27,596 bases of DNA, taken from IMG/VR virus record IMGVR_UViG_3300046002_003398, positions 1 through 27,596 of that record. One strand, 5' to 3'. The notes under the pieces were generated by a model. That model was not told the DNA's origin. It saw only the letters and a list, made by a program, of their open reading frames with translations, and searched no databases. Shown here in pieces: positions 12,875 to 21,850 of this stretch (its first letter is position 1; the number at the start of each line of letters is the position of its first letter). Both the position numbers and the translations under genes were made by a program. Source of the stretch: a virus.

Positions 12875-13074
12875 CTTATTCCGATCATTCAGAAAAGATA
12901 GCTACCGTTTTACAGAATACGACTTATGGCGTGAGTGGTGGGCTGGTCTTAAGTGACTGGCTGTCGATATTGGATAACCATGCGGCTGCGTTTGGTGTCG
13001 TTCTTGGTTTATGCACATTCTTAACAAATCTGGTTTTTCAATGGCTCAATCACCGGGCAATAGCTAGAAAATAA
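12871..13074 (+). CDS. Holin, class II (HP1/P21-like), 67 aa
   Basis: ATG at 12871 with AAGGGG upstream. After a short polar start, two hydrophobic segments appear: TTYGVSGGLVLSDWLSIL and AAAFGVVLGLCTFLTNLVFQWL, followed by NHRAIARK, a basic cytoplasmic tail. The order (two segments, small loop DNH, basic end) is that of class II phage holins, which make the membrane lesion that frees the endolysin. Confidence 0.8.
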   Translation: MTYSDHSEKIATVLQNTTYGVSGGLVLSDWLSILDNHAAAFGVVLGLCTFLTNLVFQWLNHRAIARK

Positions 13075-13075
13075 T

Positions 13076-13549
13076 ATGGCAGCAAAGCCGTTAAGTGATT
13101 CAGTTACAAAGGACATTATTGCAGACTGGCGAACAGGTGCATTTAGTCAACAAAAATTAGCTGATAAGCACAAGGTTAGCAAAGGCGTAGTTAATAAATT
13201 ATGCAAGGGTGTAGAGCAGGACACCGCTAGCATTGTGACCGCTGGAGTCAGCTACAAACTAGGGTTAAGCGCCCATGATGACCGCAACGTGACCGCCGTG
13301 ACCGCTGTTGTTGATGAGCGCACAAAGCATATTCAATTCTTCACTAATGCAGCCATTCAAAATGTCTCAGAAGCAATGGAAATGAAATGCGAAGATCAGA
13401 ACGACCACAAGTCTAGAGCTGACACTATCCTGAAAGGTAAAGAGGCGGTGTTAGGCAAAGAAGCCGGTAACGTGATTAACAACACTAACGCGCAACAAAT
13501 CAATCATGCACAACTGCTAAAGGATATTGCAGCGTGTCTGCCGGATTAG
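13076..13549 (+). CDS. terS: Terminase small subunit
   Basis: 157 aa. The N-terminus carries an HTH: DIIADWRTGAFSQQKLADKHKVSKGVVNKLCKG (about residues 10-43), the DNA-recognition domain of small terminases. The rest is helical and polar, and the gene overlaps the large subunit gene by 16 nt. It recognises the packaging site and guides the large subunit. Confidence 0.87.
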   Translation: MAAKPLSDSVTKDIIADWRTGAFSQQKLADKHKVSKGVVNKLCKGVEQDTASIVTAGVSYKLGLSAHDDRNVTAVTAVVDERTKHIQFFTNAAIQNVSEAMEMKCEDQNDHKSRADTILKGKEAVLGKEAGNVINNTNAQQINHAQLLKDIAACLPD

Positions 13550-14859
13550 TCAGCCTTTCTTATCAGCGTGAGTTAAACCGCTGGTATAAGTTGATCGACC
13601 ATCCTGTGCAACTTGAGTTAGTCAAAGCCGTTGCCAATGGCGTTAGATTCCCTGTCGTTCCAGCCGGTAGACGATCAGGTAAGACGGAAAGAGCCAAGCG
13701 CTTCTTAGTCAAGATGGCAATGATGAACGAGGGTGAGCGTTACTTTGTTGGCGCTCCGACGTTTGGTCAAGTCAAGAAGATGTATTGGGCAGATTTAAAG
13801 CTAATGTGTGCAGCAAGCACCTGTATTAAGAAGCCATCAGAAACAGATTTGATTATCTATCTGAATAATGACACCGAGATTCACTTAATTGGATTTGATA
13901 AGCCTGCCCGTTTTGAGGGTATCTTCTGGTCAGGGGGTGTCATTGATGAAATAGCCGATATAAAACCGGATGCTTGGGAGGCTAACATAAGACCGGCATT
14001 AGATACATTCAACCCAACACGTCCAGATTATAGAGCATGGTGTTGGTTGATTGGCGTACCGGATGGGCTTAATCATTATTATGATATGGCGCAATATGCA
14101 GAGAATGGAAACGATCCGGACTGGGCGTTATTTCATTGGAAAAGCTCCGACATACTGCCCGCTAAAACGATTGAATCAGCTAAGCGGCAAATGTCAGCCA
14201 AGCAATTCAAACAAGAATACGAAGCCTCATTTGAAACAGCCAGTGGGCGCATCTATGAGGATTATGGCAAAGACAATTACACGGATGAAACTATCAAACC
14301 GCATGAACAATTATGCTGGTATCACGACTTTAACTATACGCCGTTATCAAGCGGAGTGGGTGTTAGGCGTGGCAATGATATGTATTTACTTGAGGAAATC
14401 ATCCTAACCAGTGCTGTTGCTATGCAATCCGCTATGGAGTTTGTTGATCGGTATAAAAACCACCTTAACAAGCATGTATTGATTTATGGTGATCCAGCCG
14501 GTAAAGCAGGCGAAAAGCATGGACATTCATCTGACTATACAGAAATAGAACGCATACTCAGAGAAAACGGCTGGCAATACACGCGCAAGGTTAAGCCATC
14601 AACTCGCTCGATTAAAGACGGTCAGAACGCAGTCAGGGCAAAGATAAAGAACGCAGCCGGTGAAGTATCGCTCTACGTTAATTCAATTAATGCACCTTAC
14701 ACACATAAATCATTAGCCACCGGGCAGCTAAAGAAAGGCTCTACATTTATGGAAGAAGATTCAGATTATCAGCATATCGGTACAGCCGTTCGTTATTTAT
14801 GCGAATACGAGTTCCCGATAATTCAGCCACTCCAGACAATGAAAATACTAGGATTTTAA
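13534..14859 (+). CDS. terL: Terminase large subunit
   Basis: 441 aa, GTG start. Walker A GRRSGKT (45-51), Walker B VIDE (136-139) of the packaging ATPase, and a C-terminal RNase H-like nuclease with Asp265 in HDFNYTP, Asp320 in YGDPAG and another acid in HSSDYTEIE. It pumps DNA into the prohead and cuts it. The length is normal for the Terminase_6-type large subunits. Confidence 0.95.
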   Translation: MSAGLVSLSYQRELNRWYKLIDHPVQLELVKAVANGVRFPVVPAGRRSGKTERAKRFLVKMAMMNEGERYFVGAPTFGQVKKMYWADLKLMCAASTCIKKPSETDLIIYLNNDTEIHLIGFDKPARFEGIFWSGGVIDEIADIKPDAWEANIRPALDTFNPTRPDYRAWCWLIGVPDGLNHYYDMAQYAENGNDPDWALFHWKSSDILPAKTIESAKRQMSAKQFKQEYEASFETASGRIYEDYGKDNYTDETIKPHEQLCWYHDFNYTPLSSGVGVRRGNDMYLLEEIILTSAVAMQSAMEFVDRYKNHLNKHVLIYGDPAGKAGEKHGHSSDYTEIERILRENGWQYTRKVKPSTRSIKDGQNAVRAKIKNAAGEVSLYVNSINAPYTHKSLATGQLKKGSTFMEEDSDYQHIGTAVRYLCEYEFPIIQPLQTMKILGF

Positions 14860-14860
14860 G

Positions 14861-16234
14861 ATGAACGGTGCTACTGCCAAAAATATCAACAAACGCCACA
14901 TAGAAAGCGAACACATGCTGCCTATCTGGGAGAAATGCGAGGATGCTAGAGAGGGACAAACCGCGATTCATGAAGCGGGACGAACTTATCTACCTGAGCT
15001 GTCCGGTCAAAGCAATTCAGAATATCAAGCGTATAAACGACGCGCGGTCTTTTATGGGGCTATGAGTCGAACCGTTGACGCGTTTGCCGGCATGATAATG
15101 CGAGTGCCTCCGAGTGTTGATAATCCATCACCCTATCTGGATGATGTGACGGGGCATGATTGCAGTCTGACTGAGTTTGCCGGGGAAGTATTGGAGGAGG
15201 TCTTGGTGACTGGCTTCGGTGGCATACTAGTCGAACATTCACCGATGGCTCAAGCAGTCACACTCGCACAGGCTCAGGCTTTAGGCGCGCGTCCATACCT
15301 GGCATTATTCGATGCCGACTCAGTGATTAACTGGCGCAAAGACGGTAAGCGCTTAACTCAGTTAATACTTGAGGAAGAAGAATACATTGCCAAGTCAGAG
15401 TTTGAGGGCGAAGAACAATGCTTTTATCGGGTGCTGGACTTGGATGACATGGGTAACTACAGACAGCGTAAGTTTATCGAGAAAGATAAATATTTTGTGC
15501 AAGTCGGTGATGACATCTACCCGCTAATGAATGGCGCTAATCTCAAAGAAATACCATTTTACTTTCTGGGCGATGCCGACGAATTACCGCTGTTGATTGA
15601 TTTGGTTGATTTGAATATCAGTCACTACATGACAACCGCTGACCTTGAGAACGGCTGCCACTTTACGGGCATTCCTCAACCGTGGCTTGCTGGTGTGCAA
15701 TTACCTGATGGCGTGACTTTGTCGGTCGGTGGCGTTTCTGCGTGGGTGTTTCCAGATCCACAAGCTAAGGCTCAATATCTTGAGTTTAGCGGGCAAGGCT
15801 TAGGTGCATTAGAAAAACGTCTTGAGTTGAAAGAAAAGCAAATGGCAGCTATTGGAGCCAGGCTTTTATCTGATACTGTCGTTGCTGAAACAGCTACAGG
15901 AGCTGGAATAAGATCAGCCGGTGAGTTTTCTATACTTTCTAAATTATCAGATAATACAAGCAAGATTTTATCAAGAGCATGCAGCTTTATGCACTTATGG
16001 GCTGGAATTAAATCAGTTACTGTAACTTTAAACAAAGATTACTTGCCGGCAAAAATGACTCCTCAAGAGTTGCAAGCACTTACTCAGTCTTTGCAGTCTG
16101 GAAGCATATCGGCTCAAACATTTTTCTACAATATAAAACAGGGAGAGTTAATTGAAAATGGCGTATTGTTTGAGGAAGAACAAGCAAGAATAAATGAATC
16201 AATACAATTAGTTACTACTCAACAGTTAAAGTAA
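14861..16234 (+). CDS. Portal protein (DUF4055 family)
   Basis: 457 aa beginning 1 nt after the terminase stop, with AGGA upstream. EAGRTYLPELSGQS, YKRRAVFYGAMSRTVDAFAGMIMRVPP and LVTGFGGILVEHSP match DUF4055 portal proteins, which form the dodecameric DNA channel at one capsid vertex. From about 15840 to the end the codon use turns visibly richer in A+T (AGA, ATA, AAT, TTA) than in the first two thirds, next to the HNH gene. Confidence 0.88.
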   Translation: MNGATAKNINKRHIESEHMLPIWEKCEDAREGQTAIHEAGRTYLPELSGQSNSEYQAYKRRAVFYGAMSRTVDAFAGMIMRVPPSVDNPSPYLDDVTGHDCSLTEFAGEVLEEVLVTGFGGILVEHSPMAQAVTLAQAQALGARPYLALFDADSVINWRKDGKRLTQLILEEEEYIAKSEFEGEEQCFYRVLDLDDMGNYRQRKFIEKDKYFVQVGDDIYPLMNGANLKEIPFYFLGDADELPLLIDLVDLNISHYMTTADLENGCHFTGIPQPWLAGVQLPDGVTLSVGGVSAWVFPDPQAKAQYLEFSGQGLGALEKRLELKEKQMAAIGARLLSDTVVAETATGAGIRSAGEFSILSKLSDNTSKILSRACSFMHLWAGIKSVTVTLNKDYLPAKMTPQELQALTQSLQSGSISAQTFFYNIKQGELIENGVLFEEEQARINESIQLVTTQQLK

Positions 16235-16337
16235 TAGTATAATGAACATGTGCCTAGGCTTAGCGGCTGAAAATTCCTTGAACAAGAACTGGCACACTAA
16301 TAATTCGTTCAATAATCCATTGTTCAGGGGTTCTCAA
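16235..16337 (+). promoter_or_regulatory. Leader of the HNH gene
   Basis: About 100 nt with no convincing gene. TATAAT-like AGTATAATG occurs at 16237-16245, and TGTGCC/GGCACA form a 6-bp inverted repeat across about 40 nt. AGGGG at 16326-16330 is the ribosome binding site for the ATG at 16338. It may let the endonuclease be expressed separately from the head genes. No intron core was recognised. Confidence 0.35.
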
Positions 16338-17078
16338 ATGAAAATATGTCCAAAATGCTCCCTTAGTCATGATAAAAAACAATGTCCTTTTTGTAAAAAA
16401 GAAATAGCAAAAAGGTATTATGATGCTAATAAAGAAAAAAAATCTGAATATGCAAAAGAATATAGTCGAATAAATAGGGAGAAAATAAACGCAGTATCAA
16501 AAGCATGGGCGGATAAAAATAGGGATAAGGTAAGAGCATCAACTAATAAGTGGTACACAAGCAACCCAATTAAAGCAAAGATAGCAACAGATTCATGGAG
16601 GATATTAAATGCTGTCAAGGTAAGCAATACAAGGCAGTCTTATCGAGATGCAAATAAGAAAAGGTTATGTTTAGAAGCAAAAGAATATGTCCTCGCTAAT
16701 AAAGAAAAAGTTCAATTAAGGCAAAAAATATACCGAGAGAAAAATAAAGAAAAAATAGCAGTTGTTGCTTCGCTATATAAAAAAAATAATACCGATAAAG
16801 TTAACTTGTTGAATCAAAATAGACGAGCATTAAGAAAAAAAGTTGGAGGAGTTTTATCAAAGGGATTAGCAGAAAAGTTATACATATTACAAAAAGGCAA
16901 ATGCCCTTGCTGCAATCAGAAACTGGGAAAAGATTATCATATGGATCATATTATGCCAATGAAGCTAGGCGGTTCAAATACTGATGATAACATTCAACTA
17001 CTAAAAGCTAAATGCAATATGGAGAAAAGCGCCAAAGATCCATTTGATTTTATGCAATCTAAGGGGTTTATATTTTGA
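16338..17078 (+). CDS. Free-standing HNH homing endonuclease
   Basis: 246 aa from the ATG at 16338, with AGGGG 7 nt upstream. The N-terminal zinc ribbon is CPKC...CPFC (about residues 3-19). A long basic helical stretch with repeats of the type Y-x3-N-x2-K follows (about 25-165). The C-terminal HNH domain has CPCC, then DYHMDHIMPMKLGGSNTDDNIQLL with the His-Asp-His pattern and a later Asn, and a final Cys. Very A+T- and Lys-rich compared with the neighbours. It separates the portal from the head morphogenesis gene, a typical invasion site. It ends overlapping the next start codon. Confidence 0.9.
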   Translation: MKICPKCSLSHDKKQCPFCKKEIAKRYYDANKEKKSEYAKEYSRINREKINAVSKAWADKNRDKVRASTNKWYTSNPIKAKIATDSWRILNAVKVSNTRQSYRDANKKRLCLEAKEYVLANKEKVQLRQKIYREKNKEKIAVVASLYKKNNTDKVNLLNQNRRALRKKVGGVLSKGLAEKLYILQKGKCPCCNQKLGKDYHMDHIMPMKLGGSNTDDNIQLLKAKCNMEKSAKDPFDFMQSKGFIF

Positions 17079-18106
17079 CACTCAATAAAATCTTATTCGA
17101 TAGCACTATCGAACTGCATTTAGATATGGAGCGCGTGGCTATTGAATCACGGGCAACCATCGTCAAGCTATTGCAGAACCTTGAGAAAGAACTCATTGCA
17201 AGAGTAGCGGACGGCGTTTCGGACTGGAGCAAGGCACGCATTGCCAAACAGCTCAGTGAAGCGGACGCGGTGATTCGTCAGTATTATGATGATGCGGCAG
17301 GCATAGCCAGAGATACGACAACCAGCGTGGCGCAAGTATCAGCCAGTGCTACAGCTACGTCGTTGAGTGCAGCGGTAGGCGGTCAAGTGGCGATTGGTGT
17401 TATTCCAACAGCGGCTTATCTGGAAACCTTAGCCGGTAATGTCATTGTGCAAGGGGCAATTCAACGTGACTGGTGGGAACGTCAAGCCGGTGACACCGTG
17501 TTTAAGTTTAAATCAGCCGTTCGTCAGGGCTTAGTCGGTGCTGAAACCACACCCCAAATTGTCAAGCGTGTGCGTGATGTGCTGGACTTATCCAAGCGTA
17601 ACGCGGAAACCTTGGTGCATACGTCTGTTCAATCGGTCGCTAATACCACGCGAGAGAAAATATTTGCTGATAATGATGACGTGATGTCAGGTAAGGAGTG
17701 GTCGTCTGCATTAGACCGCAAAACTTGCCCGACGTGTGGCGCATTAGATAACAAACGCTGGACGACTGACAGCAAGCCCATTAATCATAGTATGGTGTAT
17801 CAAATACCGCCCAAGCATTTCAGATGCCGGTGTTCGATGGTGCCGGTATTACGCACATGGAAGGAGTTGGGTATTAACATGGATGAGTTGCCAGACGGAA
17901 CACGGGCAAGTATGTCGGGGCAAGTCACAGATAAAAGCTTCGAGGACTGGCTCAAGCGCAAGACTGAAACAGATCCCACGTTCGCTGATCGTACACTTGG
18001 CAAGGGCAGGGCTGAGTTATGGAAGTCTGGAAAGATAACAATGGATCAGATGATAAGCGGTGGAAGGCCGTTATCGTTGGCAGAACTGAATAAGAAGTAT
18101 TTATAA
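17075..18106 (+). CDS. Head morphogenesis / minor capsid protein (Mu F, SPP1 gp7-like)
   Basis: 343 aa, TTG start overlapping the HNH stop (TTGA), with AAGGGG upstream. The middle region VKRVRDVLDLSKRNAETLVHTSVQSVANTTREKIF and the zinc-like block SALDRKTCPTCGALDNKRW...HFRCRCSMVPVL match the phage Mu F-like family. It enters the prohead and acts in assembly or DNA ejection. It was probably adjacent to the portal gene before the HNH gene arrived. Confidence 0.88.
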   Translation: MTLNKILFDSTIELHLDMERVAIESRATIVKLLQNLEKELIARVADGVSDWSKARIAKQLSEADAVIRQYYDDAAGIARDTTTSVAQVSASATATSLSAAVGGQVAIGVIPTAAYLETLAGNVIVQGAIQRDWWERQAGDTVFKFKSAVRQGLVGAETTPQIVKRVRDVLDLSKRNAETLVHTSVQSVANTTREKIFADNDDVMSGKEWSSALDRKTCPTCGALDNKRWTTDSKPINHSMVYQIPPKHFRCRCSMVPVLRTWKELGINMDELPDGTRASMSGQVTDKSFEDWLKRKTETDPTFADRTLGKGRAELWKSGKITMDQMISGGRPLSLAELNKKYL

Positions 18107-18112
18107 TCACCA

Positions 18113-18138
18113 AAGCCAGCTTAACCGCTGGTTTTTTT
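18113..18138 (+). terminator. Rho-independent terminator after head morphogenesis gene
   Basis: CCAGC (18116-18120), loop TTAACC, GCTGG (18127-18131) and seven T to 18138. It closes the transcript from the lysis promoter, or part of it, just before a new promoter. Confidence 0.85.
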
Positions 18139-18163
18139 ATGCCTAAAATTGCAATAAGTAAAT

Positions 18164-18193
18164 ATATTGCAAAAACTGCAATTATGTTATAAT
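18164..18193 (+). promoter_or_regulatory. Promoter of scaffold/capsid genes (late-type)
   Basis: TATAAT at 18188-18193. TTGCAA at 18167-18172 and CTGCAA at 18176-18181 are spaced as in the lysis promoter; 26 of 30 bases match 11858-11887. It lies after a strong terminator, so capsid genes likely have their own strong transcript. A short AATCG/CGATT hairpin follows in the leader. Confidence 0.78.
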
Positions 18194-18251
18194 GCGCTCA
18201 AATCGTTAGGCGATTAACCGGGCTAAGCCTTCCAAATCCTTAGGGGACACA

Positions 18252-18842
18252 ATGGACATTACACCAGAGATTCAAGCGGCTATAGATGCAGCAGTTGAAG
18301 CAGCGACCAGCGGACTAAAGACTAAAAACCAAGAGTTGCTTGATAAGAACAAAAGGCTCATGAAAGGTCAAGAGATTGACCCGCAAACGGTAGTTGATCT
18401 TGAAGCGCAAGTTGACAAGCTACAAGGCGAACTCTCAGCCAGTCAGAAGTCAGCAAAAGAGTCAGTGAAAACACTGGAGACACTGCAAGGACAACTGAAA
18501 GCTGAAACAGGTTTTACACAGAAGCTTTTAATCGACAACGGCTTGACGGATGAACTTGTAAAGAACGGTGTAGCACCGCAATTTTTACCGGCTGTGAAAG
18601 CCATGTTTGCTGGACAAGCACAGATCGTCGCAGAGGGAGATACACGCACCGCCAAGATAGGCGATAAGTCAGTGTCAGACTTTGTGAAGGAATGGGCAGT
18701 CTCAGACGATGGCAAGCACTTTGTAAAGGCACCGGAAAATAGTGGTGGAGGCTCACAGGGTAGTGGGAACGGAACAACGAATCAACAAATACCGTTGACT
18801 TCGACGCAGAAAATAGCGGCGGGGTTGGCACAACAAACTTAA
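18252..18842 (+). CDS. Scaffold-like capsid assembly protein
   Basis: 196 aa with AGGGG upstream of the ATG. Residues about 20-95 are a coiled coil (NQELLDKNKRLMKGQ; VVDLEAQVDKLQGELSASQK), followed by a compact region and a Gly/Ser/Gln-rich tail with SGGGSQGSGN. This composition, and the place directly before the major capsid gene, fit a scaffold protein that shapes the prohead. It is assigned from context and coiled coil, not a motif. Confidence 0.75.
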   Translation: MDITPEIQAAIDAAVEAATSGLKTKNQELLDKNKRLMKGQEIDPQTVVDLEAQVDKLQGELSASQKSAKESVKTLETLQGQLKAETGFTQKLLIDNGLTDELVKNGVAPQFLPAVKAMFAGQAQIVAEGDTRTAKIGDKSVSDFVKEWAVSDDGKHFVKAPENSGGGSQGSGNGTTNQQIPLTSTQKIAAGLAQQT

Positions 18843-18858
18843 AACTTAGGATGTAACA

Positions 18859-19797
18859 ATGGCAACTCAAACACTCGCAGAAGCAGCAAAGTTAATAAAC
18901 AACCAGATCGTTCAAGGCGTAGCTGAGGACATCATCACTACCAACCCTATGTGGGCGGCAATGCCTTGGACTGGCTATGAAGGTCAAGCGATCTTAGTTA
19001 ACCGTGAAAACGCTCTTGGTGACGCGCAACACTTAGCGGTTGGCGGTACTATCACAGCAAAAGCCGCTGCAACATTCACGCAGATCCCATACTCAGCTAC
19101 AACTACCATCGGTGATGCTGAAATAAACGGCTTGGTCGCTGCACAATCAACTTCTGCGGGTGTCAATCAGTTAGCCATTGAGATTTCATCTAAAGCTAAA
19201 TCAGTGGGTCGCTTGCTTCAAGCCGGTGTTGCTACTGGAACAGGTACAGCGCCTGCATTGAACTCATTGCACAGCTTGTGTGATTCAGGCCAATTCACTA
19301 CCGCTTCAGCCGGTCAAGCGATTAGCTTATTGTTGTTGGATCAGTTGTTGGACTTGGTGAAATCTAAAGATGGTCAAGTCGATTGGATCATGTTACCTGC
19401 TAGAACTCTACGCAACTATAAAGCATTGGTTCGGGCGCTTGGCGGCATCACAGAAACAATGGCATTTACTATGCCCAATGGCACTACTCGCAATGTCTCG
19501 GTTTACGAAGGCATCCCGATGTTTCAAAACGACTACCTGTCTATTGCTGAAACCGCTAACGGTGCGGCTCTGACTGGCGGTGCTTTGGCTTCGGTTTATG
19601 CTGGATGTTGGGATGATGGTAGTAACAAGGTCGGTGTTTCAATGATTCACCCAATCAATGTACCGGCCGGTATTGCTATTGAAACAGTCGGGGTGGCTGA
19701 GACTAAAGACGAGGTTATCACTCGCGTTAAGTCTTACTCAAACTTTGCAAGCTTTAACCGCAAAGGCATAGCCCGCTTAACGTCTATCAATAATTAG
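18859..19797 (+). CDS. Major capsid protein
   Basis: 312 aa with AGGA before the ATG. LAEAAKLINNQIVQGVAEDIITTNPMWAAMPWTGYEGQAILVNRENALGD is the start of a known phage major capsid family with an HK97-like fold. Later blocks include TTTIGDAEINGLVAAQ and a C-terminal SNFASFNRKGIARLTS. Codon use is even and G+C-richer, as expected for a highly expressed gene. A hairpin follows 11 nt after the stop. Confidence 0.9.
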   Translation: MATQTLAEAAKLINNQIVQGVAEDIITTNPMWAAMPWTGYEGQAILVNRENALGDAQHLAVGGTITAKAAATFTQIPYSATTTIGDAEINGLVAAQSTSAGVNQLAIEISSKAKSVGRLLQAGVATGTGTAPALNSLHSLCDSGQFTTASAGQAISLLLLDQLLDLVKSKDGQVDWIMLPARTLRNYKALVRALGGITETMAFTMPNGTTRNVSVYEGIPMFQNDYLSIAETANGAALTGGALASVYAGCWDDGSNKVGVSMIHPINVPAGIAIETVGVAETKDEVITRVKSYSNFASFNRKGIARLTSINN

Positions 19798-19807
19798 TCA
19801 ATAAACG

Positions 19808-19836
19808 ATGCCCATTTTAACGAGTGGGCATTTCTT
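19808..19836 (+). terminator. Hairpin terminator after major capsid gene
   Basis: ATGCCCA (19808-19814) and TGGGCAT (19825-19831), a 7-bp stem followed by TTCTT. The T-run is imperfect, so it may be a partial terminator that lowers expression of tail genes relative to capsid. Confidence 0.65.
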
Positions 19837-19859
19837 AAACATCTAATTAGAGGATTATC

Positions 19860-20162
19860 ATGCCTGAACTCAGTATCAAAGTACCCAGTACCGCCTCAAC
19901 TCTAAGTGTTGCTATTTCAGGCACATCCGCACAATCACCGGCTCTGCTTAATATCACAGGTGCAGATATAAACGATGCTGCGGTCGTAATGTCAACAGTC
20001 GATTGCTTTGTGATCGAGGGCGTAAATCCAACAGCAACCACCGCTTGCCTGCCGCTACTGGCTAATGTGCAATACAGGTTATATGGTTGGAACGCTGGCG
20101 AAAAGATGGCGTTCATTACAGCCGGAAGTGTTGGCACAGTTTATATCACTCCATCCGCATAA
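19860..20162 (+). CDS. Hypothetical head protein, 100 aa
   Basis: Ser/Thr/Ala-rich small protein with alternating hydrophobic residues (LSIKVPSTASTLSVAISG and VQYRLYGWNAGEKMAFITAG), suggesting an all-beta fold. Its site just after the capsid gene is where decoration or head-stabilising proteins are often found. It has AGAGGA upstream of the ATG. No family is recognised with certainty. Confidence 0.75.
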   Translation: MPELSIKVPSTASTLSVAISGTSAQSPALLNITGADINDAAVVMSTVDCFVIEGVNPTATTACLPLLANVQYRLYGWNAGEKMAFITAGSVGTVYITPSA

Positions 20163-21850
20163 TGTTACAGCTTGGTATTAGAGGGTTAGGCATAGCGCGG
20201 TTTAAATTCAACCCGCTGTCGTGGTTCGCCAAAGGAGAACAAGGTGCATGGTACGACCCCTCAGATTTAACCACATTATTCCAAGACTCCGCAGGTACTC
20301 TACCTGCTGCCCTTGAGTACCCTGTCGGCTTGATGCTCGATAAGTCGAAAGGCTTGGCGCTAGGTGCTGAGTTGGTGACGAATGGAACGTTCAGCGTTGA
20401 TACCGCTGGGCCGACTGTCACTGGCTGGACCGCCAACGGAACTGCTCCTAGCACAGCGGCAGTTACCAGTGGAAAATTTATTGTTACCACATCCACAGGT
20501 ACGGGATACGGCAGGCAGGGGCAGGTTCTTACGCTGACTGTGGGAGCGACGTACAAAATCACCGCCACAATCCGCGTTGTTTCTGGAACATCGCCAATCT
20601 CGTTTTTCTATCTCGGCCCTATGACTGGAGGTTTTGGCGCGGTAAAGATACTAAACAACAACACTACTTCAGCCAGAAGCTACACCGGCTTTTTCACACC
20701 CACTCAGGCCACAAACTATTTAGTCGTTGGCGATGATACGGTGGCAACCAACGCTGTGATTGAAGCTGACAACATCTCCGTCAAACAAATCGCAGGCAAC
20801 CACGCATTCCAAGCCACCTCCGCTAACCGCCCGATACTGAGTGCGCGCGTGAACCTATTAACTAAGACGGAGGATTTTAGTGATGGGGTTTGGGATAAGG
20901 TTGGAACTGCGCCTACGATAACTATAAATTCAATATTGTCTCCAATTGGGACACTGACTGCAAATAAATTAGTATTTTCAGCATCTGGAACAAGCAATAG
21001 AATAAACCAAGTCTTCGGTGTTAGTAGCCTACATAAAATTTCACTATGGATGAAGGGTGAAGTTGGTGGAGAAAATATAAGTATTTGGGATGGTTGGAAC
21101 CCAACAACCGGATATACCTTAACAACTTCATGGCAATTATATTCCATCACACAAACTACAATTAATCCAAGCGCGGGCTTGTATTTAAATGCTACCAATG
21201 GTACTCCAACTATTTACGCTTGGGGAGCAGACCTACGCCCCACAAACTCAGGCGCACTACTACCCGCATACCAGCGTGTCAACACAGCGAGTGACTACGA
21301 CAGTGTAGGATTTCCGCTGTATCTCAAGGCTAACGGTACATCCAGCGCAATGTCGACTAACTCCATTGACTTTACCAGCACGGATAAGATGACGGTGGTG
21401 ACTGGGGTTGCTTTAAAAGGTACAGCAGAGGGGCTGGAAATAGAATTAGGGTTAGGTGGAGCATCAGTAGGTGGATTTACTTTTGAGTTCAATGCTATCT
21501 TTGCCGGAGACCATGCGTCTCAAATGACAGCGACTTCTTATAAATATACACCTAGTAGTAGTTATCCAGTTAAAGTATATACGGACTTATTTGATAGAGC
21601 TGGAGCATCTGTTAACTTGCAAATAATACAAAGAAACAATGGTGTTATATCAAGCAGTACGGTTTTTGGAACAGCTTTAGCAACTGGCAACTTTGCAAAT
21701 CTCTCTATAAATCTATTTGGTAGAAGTACTGGGTTATTAAGATTAGAGCACAACTTCTACGGTGCCATCATTCGAGGCGCACAATCTGACACAGCTTCTG
21801 TGACTCAAACCGAACAATATATGGCGACTAAAACAGGAATCACATTCTAA
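20162..21850 (+). CDS. Large accessory structural protein with carbohydrate-binding-like domains
   Basis: 562 aa from the ATG at 20162 (TAATG overlap with the previous gene). GAWYDPSDLTTLFQDSAGTLPA...VGLMLDKSKGL is a widespread opening of phage surface proteins. Residues about 80-215 (LVTNGTFSVD, then ITATIRVVSG and ADNISVKQIAGNHA) resemble a CBM4/9-like jelly roll. A second beta domain starts near NLLTKTEDFSDGVWDKVG. The C-terminal third is a further beta-rich region. It lies in the head-to-tail gap instead of near tail fibres, so it may decorate the capsid and bind sugars. Two interior parts (about 20880-21230 and 21430-21750) are A+T-richer than the rest, suggesting domain swapping. Confidence 0.7.
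   Translation: MLQLGIRGLGIARFKFNPLSWFAKGEQGAWYDPSDLTTLFQDSAGTLPAALEYPVGLMLDKSKGLALGAELVTNGTFSVDTAGPTVTGWTANGTAPSTAAVTSGKFIVTTSTGTGYGRQGQVLTLTVGATYKITATIRVVSGTSPISFFYLGPMTGGFGAVKILNNNTTSARSYTGFFTPTQATNYLVVGDDTVATNAVIEADNISVKQIAGNHAFQATSANRPILSARVNLLTKTEDFSDGVWDKVGTAPTITINSILSPIGTLTANKLVFSASGTSNRINQVFGVSSLHKISLWMKGEVGGENISIWDGWNPTTGYTLTTSWQLYSITQTTINPSAGLYLNATNGTPTIYAWGADLRPTNSGALLPAYQRVNTASDYDSVGFPLYLKANGTSSAMSTNSIDFTSTDKMTVVTGVALKGTAEGLEIELGLGGASVGGFTFEFNAIFAGDHASQMTATSYKYTPSSSYPVKVYTDLFDRAGASVNLQIIQRNNGVISSSTVFGTALATGNFANLSINLFGRSTGLLRLEHNFYGAIIRGAQSDTASVTQTEQYMATKTGITF

Noticed and set aside
16235-16337. Group I intron around the HNH gene
   Set aside because: Portal and head genes are both complete at their ends, and no P/Q/R/S core was seen. 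The endonuclease looks free-standing.
20146-21198. Long minus-strand frames of 140 and 160 codons
   Set aside because: They lie opposite a well-supported structural gene, have protein-unlike composition, and lack ribosome binding sites.
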